Shown here one piece after another: positions 19,183 through 28,689 of a DNA stretch of 64,000 bases. Source of the DNA: Rhizobium sp. LC145. GTDB lineage: Bacteria; Pseudomonadota; Alphaproteobacteria; Rhizobiales; Rhizobiaceae. Where the stretch lies: contig NZ_LBHV01000004.1 in assembly GCF_001005825.1 (NCBI RefSeq), positions 620,001-684,000 of the forward strand, given 5' to 3'. Each line of letters starts with the position of its first letter. Positions within the stretch are counted from its first letter, which is position 1. The position numbers and the translations under genes were made by a program. The notes below the pieces were generated by a model that was not told the origin of the DNA, made no database searches, and worked only from the letters and a program-made list of their open reading frames with translations.

Positions 19183-20301
19183 TCACACCTCGACCGAAAT
19201 CCAGCGCTGTTCGGTGAATGAACGGGCCATGGCATGCACGCTGCGCTCGATCCTGAGACCATCGTCGAAGCCGATGAGATGCGCCTTCTCGCCCTTGATC
19301 GCCGAGATCAATTCCCGGCATTCGATGATCTTCAGATCGTTGAAGCCAAGGCCGTGGCCGGGGGCCGGGATGAAGCGATTATACGGAGCGTGCTCCGGCG
19401 CGGCGAGTACCTTGCGGAAGCCGTGCTCGGCCTTGCCGCCCTTGTTCTGGTAAAGCTCGAACTCGTTCATCCGCTCCTGGTCGAAAAGGATCGAACCTTC
19501 CGACCCGAAGATCTGCAGCGCGATGCGGCCCTTGCGACCCCAGGCGGAGCGGTTCGCCATCAGCACGGCCGAGACACCGCCCTGGAGACGCACCAGAACG
19601 CTCGCCACATCGTGGTTCTCGACGGCGCGCTTGCCGCCGCCGGCAAGCGGCCGCTCCGCATAGGGCTTCACCATATCGGCAATGACCGCGTCCACATGGC
19701 CGAACAGCGTAAAGAGCAACGAAAGCGGATGCACGGCGAAGTCGTCGAGCGCGCCATAGCCGGATGACGCCTCGCTCTTCCAATAGAAGAGCGCCTGCGG
19801 ATCGGCCATGAAATCCTCGTCCATCTCGACCCGGACGTGGTTGACCGCGCCGACAGCTCCCTCGGCGATCAACGCCTTCATATGGCGGATCATCGGGTTC
19901 TGGATATAATTGTAGCCCATCGCGGCCACCTTGCCGGACCGCTTGGCCGCGGCCTGCATGCGCTCCGCATCGGCAAGCAGCGGCGCCATCGGCTTTTCGC
20001 ACCAGACATGCTTGCCGGCCTCGAGTGCTGCGATCGCCATTTCGGCATGGAAGGCATTCGGCGTGGTGACGGAGACGATATCGACAGCCGGATCGGCGAT
20101 CACGTCGCGCCAGTTACCGGTCGAGGTGGCGAAGCCGAGTTCCGCCGCCTTGCGGGCCGCAAGATCGGCATCGACCTCCGCAAGCGCCACCAGCCGCGGC
20201 CGCTCGACATCACCGAAGACGCTCGCCACCGAATTCCAGGCCAGCGCATGGCACTTGCCCATATAGCCGGTCCCGATCAGCCCGACACCCAAGCCAGCCA
20301 T
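19183..20301 (-). CDS. Gfo/Idh/MocA family dehydrogenase, inositol-linked
   Basis: A 372-residue NAD(P)-dependent oxidoreductase. The Rossmann motif GVGLIGTGYMGKCHA begins at residue 6 and the catalytic EKP motif is in HVWCEKPMAP. It is larger than the second family member at 26927 and has an extra segment near residues 210-240. It is the last gene of the iolC-D-E-B transcript, 44 bp after iolB, with a GGGAGGA ribosome site. It probably oxidises another inositol isomer or an inositol derivative, as additional Idh paralogues do in rhizobia. The exact substrate is unknown. Confidence 0.85.
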   Translation of the reverse strand: MAGLGVGLIGTGYMGKCHALAWNSVASVFGDVERPRLVALAEVDADLAARKAAELGFATSTGNWRDVIADPAVDIVSVTTPNAFHAEMAIAALEAGKHVWCEKPMAPLLADAERMQAAAKRSGKVAAMGYNYIQNPMIRHMKALIAEGAVGAVNHVRVEMDEDFMADPQALFYWKSEASSGYGALDDFAVHPLSLLFTLFGHVDAVIADMVKPYAERPLAGGGKRAVENHDVASVLVRLQGGVSAVLMANRSAWGRKGRIALQIFGSEGSILFDQERMNEFELYQNKGGKAEHGFRKVLAAPEHAPYNRFIPAPGHGLGFNDLKIIECRELISAIKGEKAHLIGFDDGLRIERSVHAMARSFTEQRWISVEV

Positions 20302-20345
20302 CTCATCCTCCCAATTCCGATGCCGAAGATATTCAGGCCGGCGCG

Positions 20346-21155
20346 TCAGGGGTTGTCGCGCCGGTATATCCAGTCATGATCCGGATGGTTCTTGAACCGC
20401 CATTTGCGGATCGGCCCGGCCATCACGTTGAGATAATACATTTCGTAGCCATAGGGCGCGCCGCAGGGATGGTGCCCCTTCGGCACCAGAACAAGATCCC
20501 CATCCGCGACCGCCATGGTCTCATCCAGCGATCCGTCCTCCGTGAACACGCGCTGGAAACCGAAACCCTGCGCCGGATTGAGCCGGTGATAATAGGTTTC
20601 CTCCAGATAGGTCATCTCCGGATAGTTGTCCTCGTCATGCCGATGCGGTGGATAGGATGACCAGTTGCCCGAGGGCGTGAAGACTTCCGTGACGAGCAGG
20701 CTCTCAGCAACATCGCGCTCTTCCATGGCGATCGGGAAGATATAGCGTGTATTGGCGCCCTTGCCGCGCTCGGTGAGCGAAAGCCCCTCGGGACCGATCA
20801 CGCGCGCCTCCCGGCCGGGCTTGGCCGGCGCGGTGCAGACGGCAAGCTGGCAATCGGTCGTGGCGGTCGCGTTCCATTCGGCTCCGGCGGGAATGTAGAC
20901 GCAATGCGGCGCCTTGCGCTCGAAGACGTTCATGCGGTCGCCGAGTTCGCCGAAATCCTTGCCGCCGCCGGAAATCTCCGCCTTGCCTTCCACCAGAACG
21001 AGGATCACTTCCGTCTCGCCGGTCTGCTCGGCGGCATTTTCGCCTGGTTTCAGCTTGTAGAACCCAAAGCCGACATAACCCCAGCCGGCATCCTTCGGCG
21101 TCACATCGTGCACCTTGCCGCTGGTGCCCTTCGGTTTGCGCAACAGGTTGGTCAT
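20346..21155 (-). CDS. iolB: 5-deoxy-glucuronate isomerase
   Basis: A 269-residue double-cupin isomerase that converts 5-deoxy-D-glucuronate to 5-keto-2-deoxy-D-gluconate in inositol breakdown. The metal-binding motif is visible in [23 protein letters not shown], together with [16 protein letters not shown] near the C-terminus. It overlaps iolE by 4 bp (ATGA) and is normal in length. Confidence 0.96.
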   Translation of the reverse strand: MTNLLRKPKGTSGKVHDVTPKDAGWGYVGFGFYKLKPGENAAEQTGETEVILVLVEGKAEISGGGKDFGELGDRMNVFERKAPHCVYIPAGAEWNATATTDCQLAVCTAPAKPGREARVIGPEGLSLTERGKGANTRYIFPIAMEERDVAESLLVTEVFTPSGNWSSYPPHRHDEDNYPEMTYLEETYYHRLNPAQGFGFQRVFTEDGSLDETMAVADGDLVLVPKGHHPCGAPYGYEMYYLNVMAGPIRKWRFKNHPDHDWIYRRDNP

Positions 21156-22072
21156 GCTCTCGCCTCCTCCGCCGGCCCCTTGTCGAGGCCGACTGCCTGC
21201 GCCATCGCCTTGAGCGAGGAAAGGCCCATGCTCTGGTATTCGAAGGGATTGCGGACATCCGGGTCCTGCTCCGCTTCGATCACCAGCCAGCCCTGGTAGC
21301 CGTGCTGGGTTGCAATCCGAAGGACCGGCGTGAACTCGACACCGCCTGCCGCATCGCCCGGCACGGTGAAGACGCCGCGCCGCACGCCCTCAAGAAAGGA
21401 AAGCCCCTCCTCCCGCACTTGGGCGGCGATCTCCGGCCGCACGTTCTTGGCATGGATATGCCCGACGCGCGCCATGTGCTTTCGGGCGGCACGCTCCGGA
21501 TTTCCGCCGCCGAAGAGGCAATGGCCGGTATCGAGCAGCAGTTTCGCATGCGGGCCGGTGTGCAGCATCAGCCTGTCGATCTCGTCCTCGCTCTCGACCA
21601 CCGTGCCCATATGATGATGGTAGACGAGCGTGATGCCCTGCCCTGCGGCAAACTCCGCCAGTGCCTCGACGCCCGCGCCGAAAGCTTGCCATCGGTCTTC
21701 CGCAAGGCGCGGCCGGTCGTTCAACGCCTTGCCATCGTCGCCATGGATAGCGTTCGACGTTTCGCAGACGATGATGACTTTCGAGCCCATCGCCTTCAGA
21801 AGATCGAGCGCCGGCTGCATCGCCGCCTTCTCCTCCTCGATCGAGTTGGTCAGCAGGTTCAGCGAGTGCCAACCGGAGACATAACGCAGCCCGCGCGGCT
21901 CCAGCACCGCCTTCAGCGCATCCGGCTCCTGCGGGAACTTATGGCCCTTTTCGATGCCGTCGAAGCCGATCTTCGAGGCCTCGTCTAGACATTGGTCGAG
22001 GCTGATGTGAGCGCCGAGCGTGCGGTCGTCGTCGTTCGACCAGGCAATGGGATTGGTGCCATACAAAATCAT
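21152..22072 (-). CDS. iolE: Inosose dehydratase
   Basis: A 306-residue TIM-barrel enzyme (xylose-isomerase-like AP endonuclease fold) that dehydrates 2-keto-myo-inositol to 3D-(3,5/4)-trihydroxycyclohexane-1,2-dione. Conserved blocks are [17 protein letters not shown] at the start, [10 protein letters not shown] and [13 protein letters not shown] (metal ligands). It begins 1 bp after the iolD stop and overlaps iolB by 4 bp. Confidence 0.96.
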   Translation of the reverse strand: MILYGTNPIAWSNDDDRTLGAHISLDQCLDEASKIGFDGIEKGHKFPQEPDALKAVLEPRGLRYVSGWHSLNLLTNSIEEEKAAMQPALDLLKAMGSKVIIVCETSNAIHGDDGKALNDRPRLAEDRWQAFGAGVEALAEFAAGQGITLVYHHHMGTVVESEDEIDRLMLHTGPHAKLLLDTGHCLFGGGNPERAARKHMARVGHIHAKNVRPEIAAQVREEGLSFLEGVRRGVFTVPGDAAGGVEFTPVLRIATQHGYQGWLVIEAEQDPDVRNPFEYQSMGLSSLKAMAQAVGLDKGPAEEARA

Positions 22073-22073
22073 C

Positions 22074-23897
22074 TTATCGTCTTTCCTTCAGCGCAGTCTC
22101 ATAAGCGGCGCGAGCCTCGTTCACTTCCCTGCGCGCCGAAACCTCCGGCACCGCCACATCCCACCAGAAGCCGCCCGCATCCGGCGTCGGATAAGGATCG
22201 GTATCGATGACGATCACGCTTGCGGCCTCGGCCTCCCGCGCCTCGGCAAGCGCCGTTTCCAGTTCCGCGATGGTCGAGACCTTACGCGCGCCCGCTCCCA
22301 TGGAGGCGGCATGCGCGGCAAAATCAATCTGCATCGGATTGGCCTGGCTGGTGTGCTTGTAGAGGTTGTTGAACTCTGCCCCGCCGGTCGCCATCTGCAG
22401 GCGGTTGATGCAGCCGTAGCCGCGATTGTCGGTAACCACCACGGTGATCTTCATGCCCATGGCAACCGCGGTTGCCAACTCCGAATTCATCATCATGTAG
22501 GAGCCGTCGCCCACCATCACGATCACGTCGCGGTCCGGTTCCGCCAGCTTGATACCGAGCCCGCCGGCGATCTCGTAGCCCATGCAGGAAAAGCCGTATT
22601 CCATGTGATAGGAAAGCGGCCTGCCCGCCTTCCAGAGCTGGTGCAGCTCTCCAGGCATGGTGCCGGCGGCGCACATGACCACGGTATTGTCGCGCGAGGC
22701 GCGCTGTACGGCGCCGATCACCTGCATGTCCGTCGGCAGCACGTTGCCTTCCTTCGGCGCAGCCGTCACCGCGTCGGCCTTCGCGAACCACTCGGCTTTC
22801 AGCCGGCCATCCGGCGCCTCGAAGCGATGTTCGCCGAGCGCGGCGCTGATCAGCTCAAGGCCCACTTTCGCGTCGGAGACAAGCGGAATGGCCTCATGCT
22901 TGACGCTGTCATAGGACTGGACGTTCAAGGAAAGGATGCGCCGCTTCGGGTTCTTGAAGAGCGCCCAGGAGCCGGTGGTGAAATCCTGGAATCGCGTACC
23001 GACACCGATCACCAGATCGGCATTCTCGCAGACCGCATTGGCGCTCGTGGCACCGGTCACGCCCACGGGCCCAAAGTTACAGGCATGGTCCCATGGCAGT
23101 GCGGATTTGCCGGCCTGGCTCTCGACCACCGGAATGCAGAACCTGGCGGCAAAATCCTGCAACACCTCCGTCGCACCGGAGTAATGCACGCCGCCGCCTG
23201 CCACGATGACCGGATGTTTCGCGGTCCTGATCGCCTCAACGGCACGTTTCAGCTCGCTCTCGTCCGGCCTCGGCCGCCGCCAGTGCCAAACCTTCTTCTC
23301 GAAGAAGCTCTCGGGATAATCATAAGCTTCGGCCTGCACATCCTGGCAGAAGGCGAGCGTCACCGGGCCGCAATCGGCCGGATCGGTCATCACCCGCATG
23401 GCGCGCGGAAGCGCGGTTAACAGGTGTTCCGGCCGGCTGATACGGTCGAAATAACGGCTGACCGGTCGGAAGCAATCGTTGACGGTGGCGATGCCGTCGC
23501 TGAAATCCTCAATCTGCTGCAGCACCGGATCGGGCCCGCGATTGGCAAAGACATCGCCCGGAATGAATAGCACCGGCAAACGGTTCACATGCGCGAGCGC
23601 CGCCGCCGTCACCATATTGGCAGCACCCGGTCCGATCGAGGACGTCACCGCCATGGCTCGCTTGCGGCAAAGCTGCTTGGCATAGGCGATCGCCGCATGC
23701 GCCATGGACTGCTCGTTCTGGCCGCGATAGGTCGGAAGCTCATCCTGGACGCCTGCGAGCGCCTCGCCGATGCCTGCGACATTGCCGTGGCCGAAGATCG
23801 CCCACACGCCGGAAATGAAGGGCACGCCCTCCTCGGTCATCTGATTGGCGAGGTAGCGCACCATCGCCTGCGCCGCCGTCAGCCTCACGGTTTTCAT
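22074..23897 (-). CDS. iolD: 3D-(3,5/4)-trihydroxycyclohexane-1,2-dione hydrolase
   Basis: A 607-residue thiamine-diphosphate enzyme that opens the cyclohexane-dione ring to 5-deoxy-glucuronate. The N-terminal PYR domain has [19 protein letters not shown] and the Q-rich active-site region [13 protein letters not shown]. The C-terminal ThDP/Mg motif is [19 protein letters not shown] used the start at 23897, which overlaps the iolC stop by 4 bp; the open frame upstream is a shadow of iolC. Confidence 0.96.
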   Translation of the reverse strand: MKTVRLTAAQAMVRYLANQMTEEGVPFISGVWAIFGHGNVAGIGEALAGVQDELPTYRGQNEQSMAHAAIAYAKQLCRKRAMAVTSSIGPGAANMVTAAALAHVNRLPVLFIPGDVFANRGPDPVLQQIEDFSDGIATVNDCFRPVSRYFDRISRPEHLLTALPRAMRVMTDPADCGPVTLAFCQDVQAEAYDYPESFFEKKVWHWRRPRPDESELKRAVEAIRTAKHPVIVAGGGVHYSGATEVLQDFAARFCIPVVESQAGKSALPWDHACNFGPVGVTGATSANAVCENADLVIGVGTRFQDFTTGSWALFKNPKRRILSLNVQSYDSVKHEAIPLVSDAKVGLELISAALGEHRFEAPDGRLKAEWFAKADAVTAAPKEGNVLPTDMQVIGAVQRASRDNTVVMCAAGTMPGELHQLWKAGRPLSYHMEYGFSCMGYEIAGGLGIKLAEPDRDVIVMVGDGSYMMMNSELATAVAMGMKITVVVTDNRGYGCINRLQMATGGAEFNNLYKHTSQANPMQIDFAAHAASMGAGARKVSTIAELETALAEAREAEAASVIVIDTDPYPTPDAGGFWWDVAVPEVSARREVNEARAAYETALKERR

Positions 23898-25822
23898 CTT
23901 GTCTCTCCCTTTCCGCTTTTCGCCTCCGCGCGAACCGCATCCCAGAACATGCAGAGGTCGCGGTATTTGCCTGCCATATCGGCCACCGCCTCCTCGTCGC
24001 CGATCTCGCCCGCAAACCATCGCCGCGCAGCCTCGCCGAAGATCGTTCGCCCCACAGCAAAACCTTTGACGAGATCGAAGCGTGCGGCCGTCTTGAGGCT
24101 CTCCCTGAGCTCCGCCATCGGCGCATCGAGACCAAGCACAACGATACCACGCGTATAGGGATCGTGCTTCAGGATCGCTTCGCAGGCATTGGCCCAGGAA
24201 GCTTCGGTCTTCATCGGCTCGAGCTTCCACCAGTCCGGATAGATGCCGATTTCGTAGAAACGCTCGATCACCCGCGCCACCGTCCGGTCATCCGTCGGGC
24301 CAACCTTGGAGGGAATGACTTCCAGCAGCATTTCCAGCCGGTTCCGACGCGTCGCCGCAAAGAGGCGCTGGATGACGGCTTCCTGCTCGGCTCGCATCTG
24401 CCGCGCATCGTCCGGATGATAGAAGCAGAGCACCTTGGCGACGTTATCGAGCGGCCATTCGTTGAGCCCGCCGAAATCGGGGCCAAGCTCCGGCTCAAGC
24501 GTCAGCGGTCGCGACCCCGGCCATTCGACCGGCCGGCCGATCCAGAGACCGGTCCCCGTCGCCTTGTAGAGGGTCTCGCGCCCAAGGCGGTTGTCACAGA
24601 GAATGCCGTAGCCGTGCCGGTCCCCCGAAACCTCCAGTGCGGCCCTGAGGCAGAGCGCCTTGAAGTCGTCGATCAAGGCCTGTTCTTTCCCGGCTTCCTT
24701 GGCGATGGCTTCCAGTTGCATGCGATGATCGAACGCGAAAACCCGGATTTCCGGCCAGTCGCCTGTGCGCGTGGTGGACCAGTGAACCTGTTCCAGCGCC
24801 GCGTCCTTGCGCAGCGCCTTGTTTTGTATGCCGGTGCGGAAGAAATACTGCAGCTCCTCCCAGCTTGGATAGGCGGGCGTGCAGCCATGCCGCGAAACCG
24901 CGAAAGCACCGCAGGCATTCGCGTATTTCAAAGCCGTCGGCCAATCCTCGCCGGTGAGCCAGCCCTTCATGAGGCCGGCCATGAAGCCGTCACCGGCGCC
25001 GAGCACGTTGAAGACTTCGATCGGGAAGCCCTGCCCGGTTTGCCCGTCGTCCAGGCTGCCCGGAATTTGGCCCTCGAAAACCACCGCGCCGAGCGGCCCG
25101 CGCTTGCAGACCAGCGCCGCATTCGAAACTCTGCGCACCGCCTTCAGCGCATCCAGCGTATCGGTAGAGCCGCCGGCGATATGGAATTCCTCCTCCGTGC
25201 CGACGATCAGGTCGAAAAGATGAAGCGTGGATTGCAGCTTGGCAGTCACCTTGCGAGATTCGATGAAGCGGCTTTCGCCCGCCTCGTGCCCCGCAAGCCC
25301 CCAGAGATTGGGGCGGTAATCGATATCGAGCGCGGTACGGGCGCCGTTCTCCCTTGCAAGCCGCAAGGCCTTCAATACGGCCGCTTCGGTATTCGGGTGG
25401 GACAGATGCGTGCCGGTGGCGCAGACGCAACGCGCCTCGGCGATGAAGGCCGGATCGATATCGTCCTCGCAAAGCGCCATGTCGGCGCAGTTCTCGCGGT
25501 AGAAGATCAGCGGGAACTGATGCTCGTCGCGAATGCCGAGCAGAACCAGCGCTGTCAGCCGTTCCGGATCGGTCTTGACCCCGCGGACATCGACATTTTC
25601 GCGGATGAGCTGTTCGCGGATGAAGCGGCCCATATGCTCTGCGCCGACCCGCGTGATCACCGCCGATCTGAGCCCAAGCCGGGCAGCGCCCGCGGCGATA
25701 TTGGTCGGCGAACCTCCGATATATTTGTTGAAGGAAGCCATGTCCTCCAGGCGTCCGCCGACCTGAGCGCCATAGAGATCGACGGACGATCTGCCGATCG
25801 TGATGAGATCGAGTGGCGTCAA
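23894..25822 (-). CDS. iolC: 5-dehydro-2-deoxygluconokinase fused to DUF2090 domain
   Basis: A 642-residue two-domain protein. Residues 1 to about 320 are a PfkB-family sugar kinase (TIGRSSVDLYG, GGSPTNIAAGAARLG, and the anion-hole/catalytic loop VLGAGDGFMAGL) that phosphorylates 5-keto-2-deoxygluconate. The remainder is a DUF2090 domain, thought to act as the 2-deoxy-5-keto-gluconate-6-phosphate aldolase (IolJ role). No separate iolJ is seen here. I propose a TTG start at 25822: GGGAGGG lies a few bases upstream, and the protein then begins LTPLDLITIGRSSVD as homologues do. An ATG start at 25879 would add 19 unlikely residues. Confidence 0.92.
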   Translation of the reverse strand: MTPLDLITIGRSSVDLYGAQVGGRLEDMASFNKYIGGSPTNIAAGAARLGLRSAVITRVGAEHMGRFIREQLIRENVDVRGVKTDPERLTALVLLGIRDEHQFPLIFYRENCADMALCEDDIDPAFIAEARCVCATGTHLSHPNTEAAVLKALRLARENGARTALDIDYRPNLWGLAGHEAGESRFIESRKVTAKLQSTLHLFDLIVGTEEEFHIAGGSTDTLDALKAVRRVSNAALVCKRGPLGAVVFEGQIPGSLDDGQTGQGFPIEVFNVLGAGDGFMAGLMKGWLTGEDWPTALKYANACGAFAVSRHGCTPAYPSWEELQYFFRTGIQNKALRKDAALEQVHWSTTRTGDWPEIRVFAFDHRMQLEAIAKEAGKEQALIDDFKALCLRAALEVSGDRHGYGILCDNRLGRETLYKATGTGLWIGRPVEWPGSRPLTLEPELGPDFGGLNEWPLDNVAKVLCFYHPDDARQMRAEQEAVIQRLFAATRRNRLEMLLEVIPSKVGPTDDRTVARVIERFYEIGIYPDWWKLEPMKTEASWANACEAILKHDPYTRGIVVLGLDAPMAELRESLKTAARFDLVKGFAVGRTIFGEAARRWFAGEIGDEEAVADMAGKYRDLCMFWDAVRAEAKSGKGETR

Positions 25823-25901
25823 AGTTCCCTCCCTGCCGACGGCGAAGCCCGCTTCCGGAACCGCCCCTCCGTTCGGCAATTCCGGACACTGTCAATAATA
25901 G

Positions 25902-25930
25902 ACTATAAATTCCATTTTTTCACATTTCAA
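25902..25930 (-). promoter_or_regulatory. Candidate iolC promoter
   Basis: On the minus strand TTGAAA (25930-25925) and TATAGT (25907-25902) are spaced by exactly 17 bp, about 80 bp before the iolC start. A GGAA half-site of the proposed IolR motif sits in the spacer. iolC-D-E-B could therefore be transcribed independently of the upstream regulator gene. Confidence 0.6.
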
Positions 25931-25939
25931 TATGAATAT

Positions 25940-26785
25940 TCAGCCAGACCGTCGTGTCCCGACAGCAACCGAAAGCGCGATCGCGAGACAGAGGGTCGCC
26001 GAAAGCGAGCGGAAAGCGCCGAAATCCACCTCCGAGACAGAGAGCGCAATCGCATCGAATTTCCGCAAAGGGCTGACGATCGTATCCGTGAGCGCCACCA
26101 CCGGAATGCCGCGTTCCCTTACCGACTCCACGAGCTCTATGGTCTCGGACGAATAAGGGGAAAAGGTGATGGCGAGCAGCACATCCCCGGAGCGGATGGC
26201 ATTGCGATTGTCGAGACGACCGACGGCGCTGTGCAGCATGGCCGGCACATCCATCTTCTCGAAGGCGTAAGCCATATAGCTGGCAACGGGAAAGGAACGC
26301 CTCAGCCCGATGATATGGATCATATGGGCGCCGGCGAGCGCCTGCACCGCCTGTTCTATGGTCTGCGGCTCGATCGTCTTCAGGAGGTTTTCCAGCGAAG
26401 CGCGCCCCGCCTCCACGAACTCTGCAAGCAGCGCAGAGGGGCTGCCCTCCGCCTTTTCCCGCAGATGATGCAGGCGCGTCGAATAGTCCGGCCAGCCGCC
26501 CACATAGGAATCGCGAAACAGCCGCTGCATTTCCGAAAAGCCGGAAAAGCCGAGAATCTGGCAAAAGCGCATGAACGCGGAAGGCTGGACGCCGGCTCCT
26601 TCCGCCATCTCCGCCACCGTGGAGACAGCAATGCGGTCCTTGTTGGCCGCAACATAGTCGGCGCATTGGCGCAAACGCTTCGGAAGGTCTTCCGACACTT
26701 CCAGCAAGCGCTCCTCGAACGCCTTGATGGTGGCCGGCCCGCCGGTCTCTCCCATGACTTCACTTCCCGTTTCACCGCTTGACAT
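25940..26785 (-). CDS. iolR: RpiR family regulator (IolR-like)
   Basis: A 281-residue MurR/RpiR-type regulator. The N-terminal helix-turn-helix lies at about residues 20-95 (VAEMAEGAGVQPSAFMRFCQ) and a SIS phosphosugar-binding domain at about 130-265 (HIIGLRRSFPVASY, LLAITFSPYSSETIELV). RpiR-type IolR controls inositol genes in Sinorhizobium meliloti in the same position, upstream of iolC. A second ATG at 26755 has a better Shine-Dalgarno (GGAAG) and may be the true start, giving 271 residues. It is divergent from the inositol dehydrogenase gene at 26927. Confidence 0.9.
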   Translation of the reverse strand: MSSGETGSEVMGETGGPATIKAFEERLLEVSEDLPKRLRQCADYVAANKDRIAVSTVAEMAEGAGVQPSAFMRFCQILGFSGFSEMQRLFRDSYVGGWPDYSTRLHHLREKAEGSPSALLAEFVEAGRASLENLLKTIEPQTIEQAVQALAGAHMIHIIGLRRSFPVASYMAYAFEKMDVPAMLHSAVGRLDNRNAIRSGDVLLAITFSPYSSETIELVESVRERGIPVVALTDTIVSPLRKFDAIALSVSEVDFGAFRSLSATLCLAIALSVAVGTRRSG

Positions 26786-26839
26786 GAACGAAATCGCAAT
26801 CTAGCAAAATAGAACATATATTCCAAATCGAGATTTGGA
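26779..26839 (+). promoter_or_regulatory. Candidate iolG promoter and overlapping IolR operator
   Basis: TTGACA (26779-26784) is followed after 17 bp by TAGCAA (26802-26807). Just downstream lie AGAA-N6-TTCC (26811-26824), one mismatch from GGAA-N6-TTCC, and the perfect inverted repeat TCCAAAT-CGAG-ATTTGGA (26822-26839). A repressor bound here would cover the expected transcription start of the plus-strand dehydrogenase gene. Confidence 0.55.
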
Positions 26840-26926
26840 CAATTCGAGCACTATCAGTTCGGGCCTATGGCGCAAGCAGAAGACGGCTTTGAATGGAATG
26901 GCTCAGGCATCCTTGAGAGGAGACAC

Positions 26927-27922
26927 ATGGTGACGAAACTGGCGCTGCTCGGAGCCGGGCGCATTGGCAAGGTGCATGCCCGCGCGATCGCGGAGGACAA
27001 GCGGGCGAAGCTCGTCGCGGTCGTGGACGCCATGCCTGCGGCGGCTCAGGCGATCGCCGACGGCGCCGGCTGCCGGGTCAGCACGGTGGATGCGGTAGAA
27101 GCCGATCCGGCGATCGATGCGGTCATCATCTGCACCCCCACGAATACCCATGCCGACCTGATCGAGCGTTTCGCCAAGGCCGGCAAGGCGATCTTCTGCG
27201 AAAAGCCAATTGATCTCGACGTAGCTCGTGCGAGAGCCTGCCTAGAAACGGTGCGCAAGACCGGCGCCAAGGTCATGCTCGGCTTCAACCGCCGCTTCGA
27301 CCCGCATTTCCGCGCCGTGCGCCAGGCAATCGACGACGGAAAGATCGGCACGGTGGAAATGGTGACCATCACCAGCCGCGATCCAGGCCCGCCGCCCGCG
27401 GAATATATCAAGGTCTCCGGCGGCATCTTCCGCGACATGACCATTCATGATTTCGACATGGCCCGCTTCCTGCTCGGGGAAGAGATCGTCAGCGTCATGG
27501 CCTCGGGCTCCGTGCTCGTCGATCCCAAGATTGGCGAACTCGGCGACTACGACAGCGCGAGCCTGATCCTCACGACGGCGAGCGGACGGCAATGCGTGAT
27601 CTCGAATTCGCGGCGCGCAAGCTACGGCTACGATCAGCGCATCGAGGTGCACGGCTCGCTCGGCTCGGTTTCAGCGGAAAACCAGCGGCCGGTATCGATC
27701 GAGCTCGCCACCAAAGACGGCTATACCCGCCCGCCGCTGCATGATTTCTTCATGACGCGCTACACGGCGGCCTATGCCGCGGAAATCTCCGCCTTCATCG
27801 ACAACCTGGAGGGTGGCACGCCGCCTTCGCCCACAGCGGAGGACGGGTTGATCGCGCTGACGCTCGCGGATGCGGCCGTTCGCGCGGCGAGAGAAGGCAA
27901 GGCGGTCACCGTCAGCTATTGA
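26927..27922 (+). CDS. iolG: myo-Inositol 2-dehydrogenase
   Basis: A 331-residue Gfo/Idh/MocA oxidoreductase of usual IolG/IdhA length that oxidises myo-inositol to 2-keto-myo-inositol. It has a Rossmann motif (LALLGAGRIGKVHARAI), the catalytic EKP in AIFCEKPIDLD, and the C-terminal active-site block SGGIFRDMTIHDFDMARFLLGEE, where the Asp/His pair is conserved in inositol dehydrogenases. The start at 26927 has GAGAGGAG upstream; the open frame before it is not coding. It is convergent with the methyltransferase gene, with only 4 bp between the stops. Confidence 0.92.
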   Translation: MVTKLALLGAGRIGKVHARAIAEDKRAKLVAVVDAMPAAAQAIADGAGCRVSTVDAVEADPAIDAVIICTPTNTHADLIERFAKAGKAIFCEKPIDLDVARARACLETVRKTGAKVMLGFNRRFDPHFRAVRQAIDDGKIGTVEMVTITSRDPGPPPAEYIKVSGGIFRDMTIHDFDMARFLLGEEIVSVMASGSVLVDPKIGELGDYDSASLILTTASGRQCVISNSRRASYGYDQRIEVHGSLGSVSAENQRPVSIELATKDGYTRPPLHDFFMTRYTAAYAAEISAFIDNLEGGTPPSPTAEDGLIALTLADAAVRAAREGKAVTVSY

Positions 27923-27926
27923 AGCC

Positions 27927-28685
27927 TCATCTCGGGATTGGCGGGGGATCGGCCGCATAGTGCCGCTCCCCGCGCCGGCAGAGATAGACCTCCGGTTCGG
28001 GATTGGCCTCGATCACGAAACCGGAGCTCCTGAGCATGGCTTCCGTCGCCGCCTTGTTCGGGAAGAACCAGTTGGTCGGGTCGGAAGCATAGCGCTCCTC
28101 CACGAAGAAGAGCTTCGGGTAATCCGGGCGGTCGAAGATATCCTCCTCGGAGAAGTCATAGTCTCCCGCAAGGTCGGGAATGCGCTCACTGCCCCGCTGC
28201 AGGCACTGGAACAGCATGAGGTCGCCGACGACGTGATCGTGGATCAGGTCGAGCGCGAGCAGCGGATGGCGCAGGTGATAGAGCACGCCCATGAAGATCA
28301 CGAGATCGAACATCGCGCCGAGCTTCGCCACGTCATAGACCGACATTTCCCGGAATTCGATTTCCAAGCCCGAATATTCCGCCGCGAACCTCGCCTGCCG
28401 CAGATAGTGCGGATCGGAATCGATTCCGAGCACCCGGCCGGCATTGCGCCGCTTCATCTCGAGTGAATAGAAACCCGCATTGCAGCCGATGTCGAGCACG
28501 CTGCGGCCCTGGAGATCGTCGGGCAATACGTGCTTGAACTTCGCCCATTTGAAGGCGGGATAGTCTCCGAGGAAATGATCCGGCGCGGTCCTGACCCCGC
28601 CGATCTCCATGTTGTGGAACCAGGGGCCCAGTTCCGCGATCTTTTCCTCCAGATCCGATCTTGCCCTGTTCGTCCTCGCATCCAT
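27927..28685 (-). CDS. SAM-dependent methyltransferase, TIGR04290-like
   Basis: A 252-residue class I methyltransferase. Motif I is VLDIGCNAGFYSLEMKRR, the post-motif acidic residue is in GIDSDPHYL, and FDLVIFMGVLYHLRHPLLALD resembles the CmoB/Methyltransf_9 branch. I recall this sequence type being grouped as the Rta_06860 family (TIGR04290). The upstream SDR stop is 4 bp away. I chose the ATG at 28685 because homologues lack the preceding residues and GGGAG lies 9-14 bases upstream. It closes the eight-gene minus-strand glycan cluster, so it probably methylates a sugar or aglycone. The substrate is unknown. Confidence 0.85.
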   Translation of the reverse strand: MDARTNRARSDLEEKIAELGPWFHNMEIGGVRTAPDHFLGDYPAFKWAKFKHVLPDDLQGRSVLDIGCNAGFYSLEMKRRNAGRVLGIDSDPHYLRQARFAAEYSGLEIEFREMSVYDVAKLGAMFDLVIFMGVLYHLRHPLLALDLIHDHVVGDLMLFQCLQRGSERIPDLAGDYDFSEEDIFDRPDYPKLFFVEERYASDPTNWFFPNKAATEAMLRSSGFVIEANPEPEVYLCRRGERHYAADPPPIPR

Positions 28686-28689
28686 GCCT

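Noticed and set aside
24164-26782. Long open frame (872 codons) on the plus strand
   Set aside because: It is antisense to iolC and the RpiR regulator, both well supported by motifs; the composition is typical of shadow frames.
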